Shown: piece after piece, positions 10,822-21,143 of the stretch | Position numbering within the stretch: the stretch's first letter is position 1 | How the letters are laid out: each line of letters opens with the position of its first letter | DNA from: Spongilla lacustris | Lineage: Eukaryota; Porifera; Demospongiae; Spongillida; Spongillidae | NCBI GenBank assembly: GCA_949361645.1 | Contig: OX442421.1 | Location: 3,160,633-3,224,632, forward strand | Length of the DNA stretch: 64,000 nucleotides | Direction: 5' to 3' | The notes under the pieces: generated by a model | The model's database searches: none | Told to the model about the DNA's origin: nothing | Seen by the model: only the letters and a program-made list of their open reading frames with translations | Program-made: the position numbers and the translations under genes

Positions 10822-12199
10822 CAGCGGCGGCGGAAGGGCAAAATTATTGGGGGGGGGGGGGGGGGGCGCTGTTTAAATTAGAGACAATGAAATTCATACA
10901 TATGTATTGGATGGAGCAGAATTTAGCTCTCTCAAACTCGTGCTACTTGACCCAGCATCATCAGCTGGTTCACCACAATCCTGCTTCTTTTACCTTATCT
11001 ACGCTTCGCTCAAACCTATCTGCCTTCTTTTCATGCCTCCAATTCGTTTAGATGCACATCACATACGATAAGTCGTGTGTGAACATGCGTATAGATCTCA
11101 AGGTGTTTGTTTTGTAAGCGTGAGGCAGTGGGTTATTAAGCGTGAGATTAGCAGTTCTAGGCGTGAGATTAGTATAATGTAGCATGTTAAGATCATTTCA
11201 CATCATCAGAATTTTCTTTTTTATCTCGCGCTAGTCTCATGTAGCCAAACGCTACACGGTACCGTACGATTAGGTACGACACTAGGTGTAGGGCTTATAA
11301 ACACGCAATACAAACAGTTTCCTTCAATGTGTTTTATTATACTCCCAGGTTGCAGTTGATTTTGTAGCCTTAACATTTGAGACATGCATGGGCGTGCTGA
11401 TATGCCGTTCTACATCAGCTTTACCAATACGTCTACAACTTATCTGGCGAAGACGCAAAGTACATTGAAACGCAAACGGATTGTCTCTGATCTCAAGTGA
11501 CGATAAATGGCCAAATCACTCCCGATGGAACCAAAATTTAGTATGATAATTTCCAGCACCTGCAGCTGCATGTTGCATACTTAGCTCGCTTTGATAGTCC
11601 AGGCCTTGTCTCATCTTTCTCTTTGTCGGACACTATATATATAAATTCATCATTCTCTTCAACCATTCATTTGCGTGCACGTGCATGCAATTTACGATCG
11701 CGATACCACACCTTCGGTCTCGATTAATTCATTAATATTAGTGATAGGGATATCATTTGATCTCACGAATTCGTGAGATCAAATGGGCTGTGCGTGAGAG
11801 CCTGAGATTGGACTCTTATGCGTGAGACTCACGCTTAAGGCGTGAGACTTGAGGTGTCTGCATGCGCCACCACTGTTGGCCATCGTGCAGCACATCAGTT
11901 ACTGTATATCTAGGGAGATTTAAAGCCCCCCGTCCTTCTATAGTATCATTCATACACATGTAGCAGACAACTGATTAGCAATCCGCGCAATCCGCAATGA
12001 ATAAATCTCCCACTGTATACGTACTACATGATCTAAGCGAGGCATACTACATTTTATAACGCTACTAACTGGCTACAACTATTTCTGTACTTGTCAGGAT
12101 CTAAGTTGTCCTTTTTCTGATTGGGGGGGCTCAGCCCCCCCTTCGTCACAATTGGAGGGGCTAAAGCCCCCCAGCCCCCCCCCCCTTCCGCCGCCACTG
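10822..12199. mobile_element. CAGYGGCGGCGGAAGGG-ended DNA element inserted in the palindrome's left arm
   Basis: The left end is CAGCGGCGGCGGAAGGGC followed by a poly-G run. The right end is a poly-C run followed by CCTTCCGCCGCCACTG. The insertion point is exact: CGATG occurs on both sides (10817-10821, 12200-12204), and the uninterrupted right arm shows what the empty site looked like. The subterminal GGGGCTAAAGCCCCCC hairpins near the right end resemble many invertebrate MITEs with CAG-type ends. The 5-bp duplication is shorter than the 8 bp expected for hAT, so the superfamily is left open. No transposase. The interior has several copies of CGTGAGATTAG-like words (11130-11170, 11760-11850). 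Confidence 0.75.
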
Positions 12200-12341
12200 C
12201 GATGATCCGTTTTACAGTTTCTGTTTTTGTTTATAACTTGCCCACGGAATGCAGTGCGTTATTAGGCAGCGCAAGGTTATGCCAGTTATTCTCCCTATTT
12301 GCGCGTGTACTACTGCACTGTCGGGTATAAGTATCATCCTC

Positions 12342-12343
12342 AC

Positions 12344-12375
<32 letters not shown>

Positions 12376-12440
12376 TGTGTGTGTGCGTGTGTGTGTGTGT
12401 GTTGTTTGCGAATTACAGACAGTGTGCGTGTGTGTGTGTG
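12342..12440 (+). repeat. GT microsatellite in palindrome left arm
   Basis: Interrupted GT dinucleotide run, mirrored by a CA run at 13402-13450 in the opposite arm. Confidence 0.9.
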
Positions 12441-13400
12441 GCCTTGCTGCTAAAGCCACAAGGTATGTCTCCCTTGTAACAAAGGACATGTCTTCTCTTA
12501 CTATTACAGTTCAAATGCTGACAGAACGTGAGTTTGGTTTTATAAAGCTGGTAGTTCAATTTGTAAATAGAGTTTCAGTCTGCTGGTTCTAGAAGGGACA
12601 TATAACTCTGAAACCGAATTTAACTGCATGATTAGTGTAACAATCTATTTTCCTGTAGGTGATCAAGCAGGAGTCACCACTCTCCATTTGCATGGGATTC
12701 TGCCATCACTCAATGGTCCAAATGTCGTAATGAACCACATCCCTCTGGCCCAAGTTCACACCGACAAAAGTCATGAGATGTAACGAGGGTTTCTTCCATT
12801 TCAGCTGAACTCCTGGCCACTGCCCCCTGGAGGTGATCCTGTGTCCAAGGCGAGGCTTTTATCTGCCTATAAAAAAGAATCTGGTGCCTGGTTGCACACC
12901 TTACCAGTTACATCCCTGGGCCTTTGCATGGACGGTAACACTATCTGATGTAACTGCAACCAAGCGCCATGCAGATTCCTTTTTAGAGGCAGATAAAAGC
13001 CTCGCCTTGGACACAGGATCAGGGGCAGTGGCCAAGAGTTCAGCTGAAATGGAAGAAACCCTCACTAGATCTCATGACTTTTGTCGGTGAACTTGGGAGA
13101 GGGATGTGGTTCATTACGACATTTGGACTGTTGAGTGACGGCAGAATCCCAAATGGAGAGTGGTGACTCTTGCATGATCATATACAGGAAAATAGATTGT
13201 TACACTAATCATGCAGTTAAGTACGGTTTCAGAGTTTCATGTCCCTTCTAGAACCAGCAGACTGAAATCCTATTTACAAATTGAAACTACCAGCTTTTTA
13301 AAACCAAACTTACATTCTGTCAGCATTTGAACTGTAATAGTAAAAGAAGAAATGTGCTTTGTTACAAGGGAGACATACCTTGTGGCTTTAGCAGCAAGGC

Positions 13401-13401
<1 letters not shown>

Positions 13402-13432
<31 letters not shown>

Positions 13433-13450
13433 CACACATGCATACACACG
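13402..13450 (+). repeat. CA microsatellite in palindrome right arm
   Basis: Counterpart of the GT run at 12342. It differs in length, showing independent slippage since the arms formed. Confidence 0.9.
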
Positions 13451-13895
13451 TGAGGATGATACTTACCCGACAGTGCAGTAGTACACACACGCGCAAATAG
13501 GGAGGATGACTGGCATAACCTTGCACTGCCTAATAACGCTCTGCATTCCGTGGGCAAGCTCTAAACAAAAACAGAAACTGTAAATCGGATCATCATGAAC
13601 AAATTGCGATGGAAGAGTCAGGAAGACATGTTGCTATTTTTACCGCCATGACCAATGAAGTATTGGAAAACGCATGTAAACAACTGCCTCTTAGCTTCTA
13701 CGCACTTTTGCTCTCAGTTCCTACGCATTTTTGCTCTGGGCTCGTGCACATTTTTGCTCTGGGCTCATGCACATTTTCGCTCTCGGATCGTACGCAATTT
13801 TGCTCTTGGCTTGTACGCAATTTTGTTCTCCAACCACCGCTCGTACCAATTTTTGCTCTCCAACCGTTGCTCGTACGCGCGACCCACCGTACCGC

Positions 13896-13949
13896 TTTGA
13901 AAGTAATGCCGCGAGTGCTACTGACAATGAGAATGACATGAGGCATATC
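13896..13949 (+). repeat. 54-bp direct repeat flanking the giant palindrome (right)
   Basis: Right copy of the direct repeat at 10484-10537. Only four bases (ACCG/C region 13892-13895) separate it from the palindrome end. Confidence 0.9.
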
Positions 13950-14012
13950 CCACATGGCACGACACATCAAGTATTATAAATCCACTGGGTTCGAGCAAGG
14001 ATTGTAATAGTT

Positions 14013-14299
14013 AACAAGATATAAAAAACATTCTCTCTGAGAAAGTTGGTGGTATATAGGATTTGAAGGCAATGGTGGTGTAAAAAGGAAGGGAACAAGG
14101 GATCAACGATGATACTAAATTTTTTTAACAGTCCTATATTTAGCACTTTTGTAGTACGTACATCTTTCGTTGCTAAATATAGGACTTAAAAATTTCGTAT
14201 CATCGTTGATCCCTTGTTCCCTTCCTTTTTACACCACCATTGCCTTCAAATCCTATATACCACCAACTTTCTCAGAGAGAATGTTTTTTATATCTTGTT
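14013..14299. mobile_element. Palindromic MITE (AACAAGATATAAAAA ends), copy A
   Basis: A 287-bp hairpin element. Arms starting AACAAGATATAAAAA contain CATTCTCTCTGAGAAAG and GGAAGGGAACAAGGGATCAA, and they meet around a TTTAGCACTTTTGTAGTACG loop. No coding capacity and no clear target duplication. Relatives are 31986-32289 (same ends, different interior) and 39471-39689 (same interior, no ends). Confidence 0.8.
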
Positions 14300-14925
14300 T
14301 CCTTCATTTTTTTTTACATTGGGTTGCCTTAATATAACCAGGTACCAGTATGACATTGTGTACCTGCCTTCTAGTACAGGAAAGTGCATTCAGAACCTGT
14401 TACTTGTGTGTGCATTTATGTAACTCAGTAGTGTCATAGACACTTGTTTTGGTTAGTGGTAGAGAGAAAAGGACCAGTCATTTATACCAGCTGTGCAGAA
14501 GTACCCACCAAAATGCTATGCATACCCATGTCCAGCTGTAGCAACACTGAACATGTCACTGCCTAGCAACATCATGTTTTGTGGTTTGTTTCTAAATATA
14601 TGGAAGCAAACAACATCAAACTTATAAACTCCTGGGGTTACCTTCTTTGTGATTTGATTCAATTGCCATTGAGGATAGGTCCCCCATATATGCCTCAGAC
14701 ATATATGTATTATCCACTCAAGGTGGAGGGTATCATGAGGCCCAATCTCATTCATTGTCGCCTATTTTAGGCAAATGAATCTGCTTGGACAATCAGCTGA
14801 TAACACACCTACCATTGAGGTCTACTGGTATACAGTGTAGGCCATGCTGTTTTGTGTGATTGTAAGAGGTATAATAGAAATAGGGTTCTGAGACAGCACT
14901 ATGATGCCTTATCCCAGCTATAATA
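14300..14925. other. No gene seen
   Basis: Downstream flank of the minus-strand two-exon gene. A short segment (CCAGCTGTAGC…CCTAGCAACA, 14529-14580) resembles 15468-15500 in that gene's intron. Confidence 0.4.
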
Positions 14926-15904
14926 TCATTTTATTGCATTAATGGCACGAACATCTTTTAACAATCCCCCTGCTTTTGCTCTTCGAATGTTCAGTGCCTT
15001 AGCAAGTAATGCATCTGCGCTAACTTTGCTAACAGCAGCATGTGCAGATCTAGTGGTAACCTTTTGCGCTACCCATGGATGGGTCTTGCAAAAGGCATCA
15101 TTTAACTCATCTAGCAATGTCCTATTGCTTAGAATAGCCTTTTCAAGGCCACCCTTATACTCCATTAGAACACTATCCTTGAGTTCATACAGGCAGTAGC
15201 TAAAATGATTAAGAAGATGGAAGCATGCAGTCAATACTTAAATTTACTTACTTTGACACTGGTAATACATGTAGAAGCCACATACTAATGTCTACCCCAT
15301 GTCATGCATTATTTGTGTGTACTAAATAAGGGGTGACATTAAAAGTGGCTTGAACTGTATTGCAAAGCATAATAAACATAACTGTAACAGAAATAGTGCA
15401 ACTAATATCAATAATATGTAAGTAAGAATACTGTGTAGTAACAACCGTTATGCAACATGACAAAATCCAGCTGTACATGTCATCACCTAGCAACACAATG
15501 TTTACAGCTATGTCAGTTTTCCAGCTGCTCTAGTCTAAAAGAAGCGCGCCAAAACATAATATTCCATGCACAACTCACCTTTGGGCGGTAGTTGTTATTC
15601 CGTTGTAGCATGCTGTCTCCGCCTCACGCTTACGCTTCTGGTATCGCGCCCTTCTCGCTGAACACGCAGCGGAAGGGTTTCTCCAATATACACTCCTTTT
15701 GGAATCCCGATTAGTCTCTTGATACTTTTGCTTCTTAGAAGCTCGTATGTCGTCAGAATTCTGCTCATCACAGCATTCACGCCCCCTCTTAGAAGCGCGA
15801 TTCGAATTATTGCGCCGAACCCGAGAGGTCTCTAACTCCTCGTTTCGATTTTGGAGGTATTCCGCTCGTCGCTTTGCTCTCCGCTGTTGTTGTCGTGAAG
15901 GCAT
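14926..15904 (-). CDS. Basic two-exon protein, 199 aa, R-A-R-Y-type sponge family (tentative)
   Basis: Exon 1 is 15904-15579, with ATG at 15904 and donor AAAG/GTGAGT. Exon 2 is 15199-14926, with acceptor TTTTAG/C. The 326- and 274-nt pieces join in frame (phase 2) to a 199-residue protein. The N-terminal half is very basic and repetitive (MPSRQQQRRAKRRAEYLQNR, then ASKKQKYQETNRDSKRSVYW and ACSARRARYQKRKREAE), suggesting a nuclear or nucleic-acid-binding region. The C-terminal half is more globular (LDELNDAFCKTHPWVAQ, SADALLAKALNIRRAKAGGL). From memory the R-A-R-Y spacing resembles a protein family expanded in demosponges and often linked to mobile elements. No function is assigned. AATAAA overlaps the stop codon and may serve as poly(A) signal. 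The intron is 15200-15578. Confidence 0.6.
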
Positions 15905-16096
15905 TTTGATAAAAACAACTTTGCTAATATGAGTTTTAAAAATGATAGATAACTAATACTATACACACATCACGTGAACATTGCCATGGGAACGCTTTCA
16001 TATAGCTCCCATATGCATATTACGTATATCAGTTATATGCTTTATTTCCATATCTGAGACCTGTAGATTTTCTTCCAGAATTTTCTAGATTTTTTG

Positions 16097-16392
16097 GTGT
16101 ATTTTGCGCTCATTACAACCATTCCTATCCCGAGTTATACTCACCCAGAAAAACTGGAGGAGGACAAATTCCGGTCTGGGAACGAAAACTACGAGCTTTT
16201 CTGTTCACATAAAGTAAACGGTCTGGCGACTTGAACAAAACATGAAAATGATCGTCTTTCCATTGTGGCTCGATAGCAATAAAGAGCTACACTATCCGTT
16301 TCTCGGTTCGTGAGTTATACGTGGATCGCGTTTTTGTAATGATATTCATGATACGGCACAAATCCTATATGAGAGTTACTGCCGTAACTCTC
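16097..16392 (+). mobile_element. ~296-bp repeat with terminal hairpin, copy 1
   Basis: Shares its length and most of its sequence with 27800-28095 (landmarks CGAGTTATACTCACCCAG, GACTTGAACAAAACATGAAA, ATTCATGATAC…AATCCTATAT). It ends in a 9-bp-stem hairpin GAGAGTTAC/TGCC/GTAACTCTC. Probably a short interspersed non-autonomous element. The hairpin end recalls Helitron 3' ends, but no CTRR terminus is seen. Confidence 0.65.
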
Positions 16393-17499
16393 GATAATTC
16401 TTGGATCGAGCTACTAGCTGATTCAAGTAGACAACACATTACATGTGTGCACGCATGATTTCCGAAAGTTTGGTCCATACTCTAGCCCGCAGAAGTCCCT
16501 ATCAGCATGCGTTGCATTATTAATTTATTAACTATAAATAACTGACTTTTCAATCCATGCATGCATGGGCCATGGCTGTTACATACGTGCCATTAGGTTT
16601 TACAATTAGATTGTGTTAACTGAATTACGGTATATATTTAAAATGGCGTACACAAACCTCATTATGAAACCACCAACTTTGGAGGTATTATGCAAAAACC
16701 ATGGAAGAAAAAATAAAAACCATTACATGAATGGTGTCTCATACATATTCGAAATACTACGCAAATATAGGCGCAATTAAAAACAGCTTGTTACAATATG
16801 CTACAGCTTACGCGCATAAAGGGACTTAACGAGGGGTTGAAAACAGCAGGTTTTCTAAGCGGTGTTACTCCCAATCCTCTCAATAAATTAGGTTCAAAAA
16901 CTTTGCACGAAGCAAGCCAGCTGTAGTTAGTATTTCTGTGCATAAAATAAGTTACTACACGGTCTGTAATGGTCTTAATTCCTATTCGACCGCTACGATG
17001 TAAATATGAATAATCGAACTGCACACCACAGGATCTGCAGTACACAGGTGCAAATTGAATGAGTTGCGTAGGGTGTGTGGGTGCGCAAAACCAGCTGCAG
17101 CTAAAAAAAACGATACCTCGGCATGTATGCAGTACCATTATTGCAACAGCCATCAGATCCACCCACCAATGTTGTGCAACAGGTTGCCACCTCACTGTTA
17201 CAACAGCTGCCTTATACAAGAAACTTTATAAATGTGGTCTGAAACCTTATTATGACTGCTATTTGGCCCTGGAAACCACACATAAATTTTAAATCCAAAT
17301 TCCTCCCCTGAAAGCTGATGAGGCACAAGCCGGCCTTGTTCTAGGTCACACTAACAGTGATTTGTCCTCTTTGCTCCTCCTGATTGGATGAGGCAGGCCA
17401 TCTGATCACCATGCTCTAACATGTCATTCAGGAGGTGGCTTAGGGACACGTCACTATCGCCTCTGTGACTGTCCTGCAGAAATCTGAAGCTTGTCTGGG
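16393..17499. other. No gene seen
   Basis: ORFs on both strands (16791-17219, 17059-17292) overlap one another and have no domain or splice support. Confidence 0.4.
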
Positions 17500-17880
17500 T
17501 ACATGTATGAACTATGAAGGGAAATCCCCTTGCATGTGATACTTGTAAGGGTATACCTCCAAAGGCACAATGGCCCCTAGCTGAGATATCTGGCAACACT
17601 CCAGCCCAAGTTGTAGAGCACATCGTGACCATAGCACCATAAAAAATTCCATTCAACCACCATTGACAGAAACTCTCTGCCATTAGTCAGCTGAACTGTC
17701 CAATTTGCCTCAGTGTGTTGAGGTTGCCATATGACAGACTTGTGTGTACTTGCTGTCTGGCTGAATGGATCCACCTGAGAGGTTCATTTCATCCCTGCTG
17801 CTATGACACCACTCCACTGGAGTGCACACAACTCAGTAAAGCCAGTGTCCTGGTTCAGCTGCTGCTAAATGGTGAGAGCT
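17500..17880 (+). pseudogene. Decayed RING-finger-like coding remnant
   Basis: On + the open stretch about 17672-17880 reads QLNCPICLSVLRLPYDRL, then VCTCCLAEWIHLRG, FHPCCYDTTPLEC and SKASVLVQLLLNGESC, ending in a stop. C-P-I-C-L, the C-x-C-C-L-A-E-W block and the later C-C pair are spaced like a degenerate RING domain. Upstream, in shifted frames, ACDTCKGIPPKAQWPL and AEISGNTPAQVVEH look like protein text broken by stops and at least one frameshift. RING modules of this type occur in RAG1-like and other transposon-linked proteins of invertebrates. That link is a guess. Competing minus-strand ORFs here (17351-17774) look random. Confidence 0.35.
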
Positions 17881-18754
17881 GTTAATTATGACACACACAT
17901 ACTTGCACTGAACAATCAAGGTGAACAAAGAGGAAATGCAGCTTGTGCATACCATTGTACACGGAATGGTAACTGCATTTGTGTTATAACTGGAGGAACA
18001 GTAAGCTTATTTTTCTTTAACTTGCACTTACAGCCGATGACTTTGGACTCGTGTAACAGTGCCAAAAGCGCCCATCACATAGCTGAGCAAACGCACACGT
18101 AGGCCTCGTGTGCTTGAGCTCCACAGGACACGTAATGAATCTGCGTTAAAAAGCAACTTATTCCGACGTTCACAACTCACACACTAAATCGAGTAGTAAC
18201 GTATTGACGACATAAATTCAAAGAACAAACTCTGCTCACTATCCCTTATCGTTTTCACAAAAGATCATCGGGAGGTTTAGCCAAAAACATGAAATGTTCA
18301 CACAACGTCTTACGAGGATCCTGCCATATTAATCTGTATAGCGGAAGTCCAAAATGTTTTAATGACTAGCAAAATGCACCGACGTTTACTAACTGCTTTC
18401 TCTGTCCACCTATCCTGTTACTTTGTGAAACCTAGCGATTAGAAGCCTAGAAAAAAGGGTTCTTTCCAAGGTAGGCGTTGCTATGGAACAAATTAGCCAT
18501 GTTGCTAGGTACTTAATATTCACAGTGGGCGTGAACCTAATGTCCACGTTTCAATGGAATTGTAACAGCCATGGGGCGTACCGAAGTAATTTAGTAGTGC
18601 CACACCCTCTTGGCATGCTGTATATGAATTAATTAATTTTACTATTAAATTATATCAATGTTACATGTGCACGTGAGCAAAAGTTTCGTCATAAACGTCA
18701 TGAATTATTAAAAAGGTATTATAGATGATATTTATAATATCTTGCGTCATCTTT
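17881..18754. other. No gene seen
   Basis: Possible continuation of the broken RING-like remnant up to about 18110, then AT-rich sequence without recognisable features before the TTAA element. Confidence 0.4.
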
Positions 18755-19285
18755 TTAACTCTTTGACTGCCAAGTGCATATATATATACTAATTCGCGTT
18801 AACCGCCAAGTGCATATATATATGCACACATATAGAAAACCAGTCTGTGTCGCACGGTTACACGCTCCATGTACCAATAAGCCCTAGTGGCATAGAGCTA
18901 TGTTGGTTTTTAATTGAAAGGAAAGCGGGAACGAACAGCTGCAGGTGTACACGTAATGGCGTCTCTATCGTCACCAGCAGCTTCGAATTAGCACCCGCCT
19001 TTTCTACTAAAACATGGGCGAGCGAAGCCTTTTAAAACGTCTGGACGTTAGATGTAACAGCAAGGGATAGAACTATGGTGTTTTTATCGACTGTTTCGTA
19101 GTATGCGCAATATACGGCTTCGAATCCCTGCCCGCTTCGCTCGACCTAAATTGGGTCTTGTTATCTGCCGATTGCTTTCAAGCTAGTACACCATATATCA
19201 TAACAAGCATCATAAAACACTCTTCTATCATAGATAGTATCTTTTTAAGGAGGCTAACCGCGAGATTCTTCGAGAACATCGACTA

Positions 19286-20815
19286 CAGTACCGGCTCGCT
19301 CCAGCGGTAATTATCACCTTCGCTCCAGCGGAAAAATAATTATATTCACCTGGTACAGAAGAAACTGTTGGTGTACTTAGCAAACCTACCTGTGGTTGAC
19401 TTCTCCCCTCTCTAGATGAAATTCACTGTTGATACGTGGCTTTGCTATGTACACGGCGCTTTGTAATCCACCCCTTTTCAAACATTTCATTTCCTACTCC
19501 GTGTCCCGCCTACCTGAACTTCTTCCCTTCTTTTACATGTACTATGCTGGGTGTACGTAATACCTGCACTTAGCCAGAATAACAGCTTCAACCTTGCTTT
19601 GTTATGTTACCTTGATGGAGGGATGGACACAACCTGTTAGTTTTGTCAATGAGCACACAATTCTCTGTCATGTGAGGATGAAGGTACAAACATGTCGATG
19701 CATATGGTGGTGTTGTATGACAAATGTGTACGGTACCATACAAATTGTAGCTGCAGCATTACATGTCAAAAATGGGACACCTGATAATGCTTTCTATTTA
19801 GGACAGCTTTGCCAACCATTCATACGGAGAACACAGATCAATTGCGTTCAGGTCACTGGCTCATTGAGGCAGATGGACGTTGCGGACAAATGTCTGTGGA
19901 GTACGATCAAGTCAGGCAGGCTGCCACGGGGATCTAAGCTACATGTAATGCTGCTTCTTTGTATGTGTAGGAACCATACACACTTGTGCATGTAGTTAGT
20001 TATACGCGTACGTGTACACCAAATCTAAAACAGTAAATGGTACATACACATGCATTTAGCTTTGTGCAGAAAAATATATTGTACGCATGATAAACATCTG
20101 GCTGTAACCATGCCCTTACCCCCTTGTGGTGTGGAGAACCCCGCCAGTTTAAGCTTCACACATTGGTTATATAAACATGCTTGTGCCCGTAAAACGTGCC
20201 GGTTACCTCTTCAATGAAATTTGTATTACTTGAGCCAGTTAGTTTAGTTCAGACTTTTGACTTCACTGTGCGACATTGTACACCTGTAATACAGTTCAAT
20301 ATTTTTACAGTTTGCTTTGAAAAATCACCTTACCAAACCTCATTGAATTCAGAAAACAACCATCTACACTAACTTGCTCAGGTACTGTCTGTCAGGCTGT
20401 GTGACTACTAAAAAGATGGTGGTAAGTGAGCAAAGTGCAGAGCACACACACCTACATTTTAGAGGATGCTTGGCAGCACCATGTGATAAGGTATTCACAT
20501 CAGAGAGAGAATGAAATTTACCACTGGCTCATTGTGTAACAGTTGTGCATGCATGGCAGGTGGATTGGGTAAAAACAGGCTAGCACATCTGAACCATGCT
20601 TACCTTCCATTTTAGATCCATCTTCTCGTACTGCATGTGCCCAAACCCATGACGACCTGACCCAGCAGGAAGATTTTCAGATGCATGGAACTCGTAATCA
20701 TACAAATATGTAAACTGCACGTGGAATGCCGCCATGATAAATAGAACACCCATGAAACATAGACGTCAGAGTATAAGGCTGAAAGTGCGCATGAAATAGG
20801 GTAACTAAAGCAGTT
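19286..20815 (+). repeat. Left 1.53-kb TIR arm of the Tigger element
   Basis: Inverted copy of 23159-24687. A 133-codon ORF (19594-19995) exists identically in both arms. It has no known domain and is cysteine-rich, so it is not called a gene. Confidence 0.9.
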
Positions 20816-21143
20816 GAAAGCTGGGCCCCGATCACAAAACGACACAGGCCAGACCTTAAATAACGCACATGTCCTCGATAGAACAGTCCATGTGTGTTGC
20901 ATTAGCATAGCTACCCGGTATGTGTAACTGTAAAGATAACGACGGAAGTGCATACAGGTAATTATAATTAACACTCCTCTCTATAATTTGCGCCTACATT
21001 CTAGGCAAATCCTTCAATCTATAGGACCTTCACCTTCTCTGTAGGTTTTAATATGCATGCAGGTACCTTAGCTTCAAACGTAGTCTCGAACCGTCTGTGA
21101 CCGTATTCGTCCGGTCGTTTCCCGTTATTTCAACTATCAGGCG
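20816..21143 (+). promoter_or_regulatory. Probable 5' leader and promoter of the transposase
   Basis: The non-repeated 328 bp between left TIR and transposase ATG has no long ORF. It contains AT-rich ATTATAATTAACACTC and TATAATTTG boxes (about 20960-20990) that could act as core promoter. Placement is the main argument. Confidence 0.35.

Larger units (their letters stand above)
10538..13891. mobile_element. Near-complete ~2-kb palindromic element, interrupted by a second element
   Basis: The outer arms 10538-10821 and about 13600-13891 are inverted copies starting TACGGTGG, as are the inner arms 12200 to about 12900 and about 12930-13600. Without the 1.38-kb insertion at 10822-12199, almost the whole element (about 1.97 kb) folds on itself around 12,920. 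Both arms carry equivalent landmarks: subterminal GAGCAAAAWTGCGTACGAGC repeats, a GT/CA microsatellite (12342-12440; 13402-13450), and TTGTGGCTTTAGCAGCAAGG. ORFs such as 12833-13090 arise from the fold-back symmetry and are not convincing genes. No transposase is present. Confidence 0.8.

Noticed and set aside
10822..12199. Calling this element hAT from its CAG ends
   Set aside because: The target duplication is 5 bp rather than the 8 bp typical of hAT.
12833..13090. 85-codon ORF at the centre of the palindrome
   Set aside because: It spans the fold-back centre, so its sequence is self-complementary and it has no homologous look.
16791..17219. 142-codon minus ORF
   Set aside because: Composition looks random; no splice or domain support, and another ORF overlaps on +.
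19100..19140. tRNA-like B-box (GGCTTCGAATCCC)
   Set aside because: No A-box or cloverleaf could be formed from the upstream 60 bp.
19594..19995. 133-aa ORF present identically in both Tigger arms
   Set aside because: Identity is explained by the inverted arms. The ORF is cysteine-rich without a domain, and its conservation is not independent evidence of coding.
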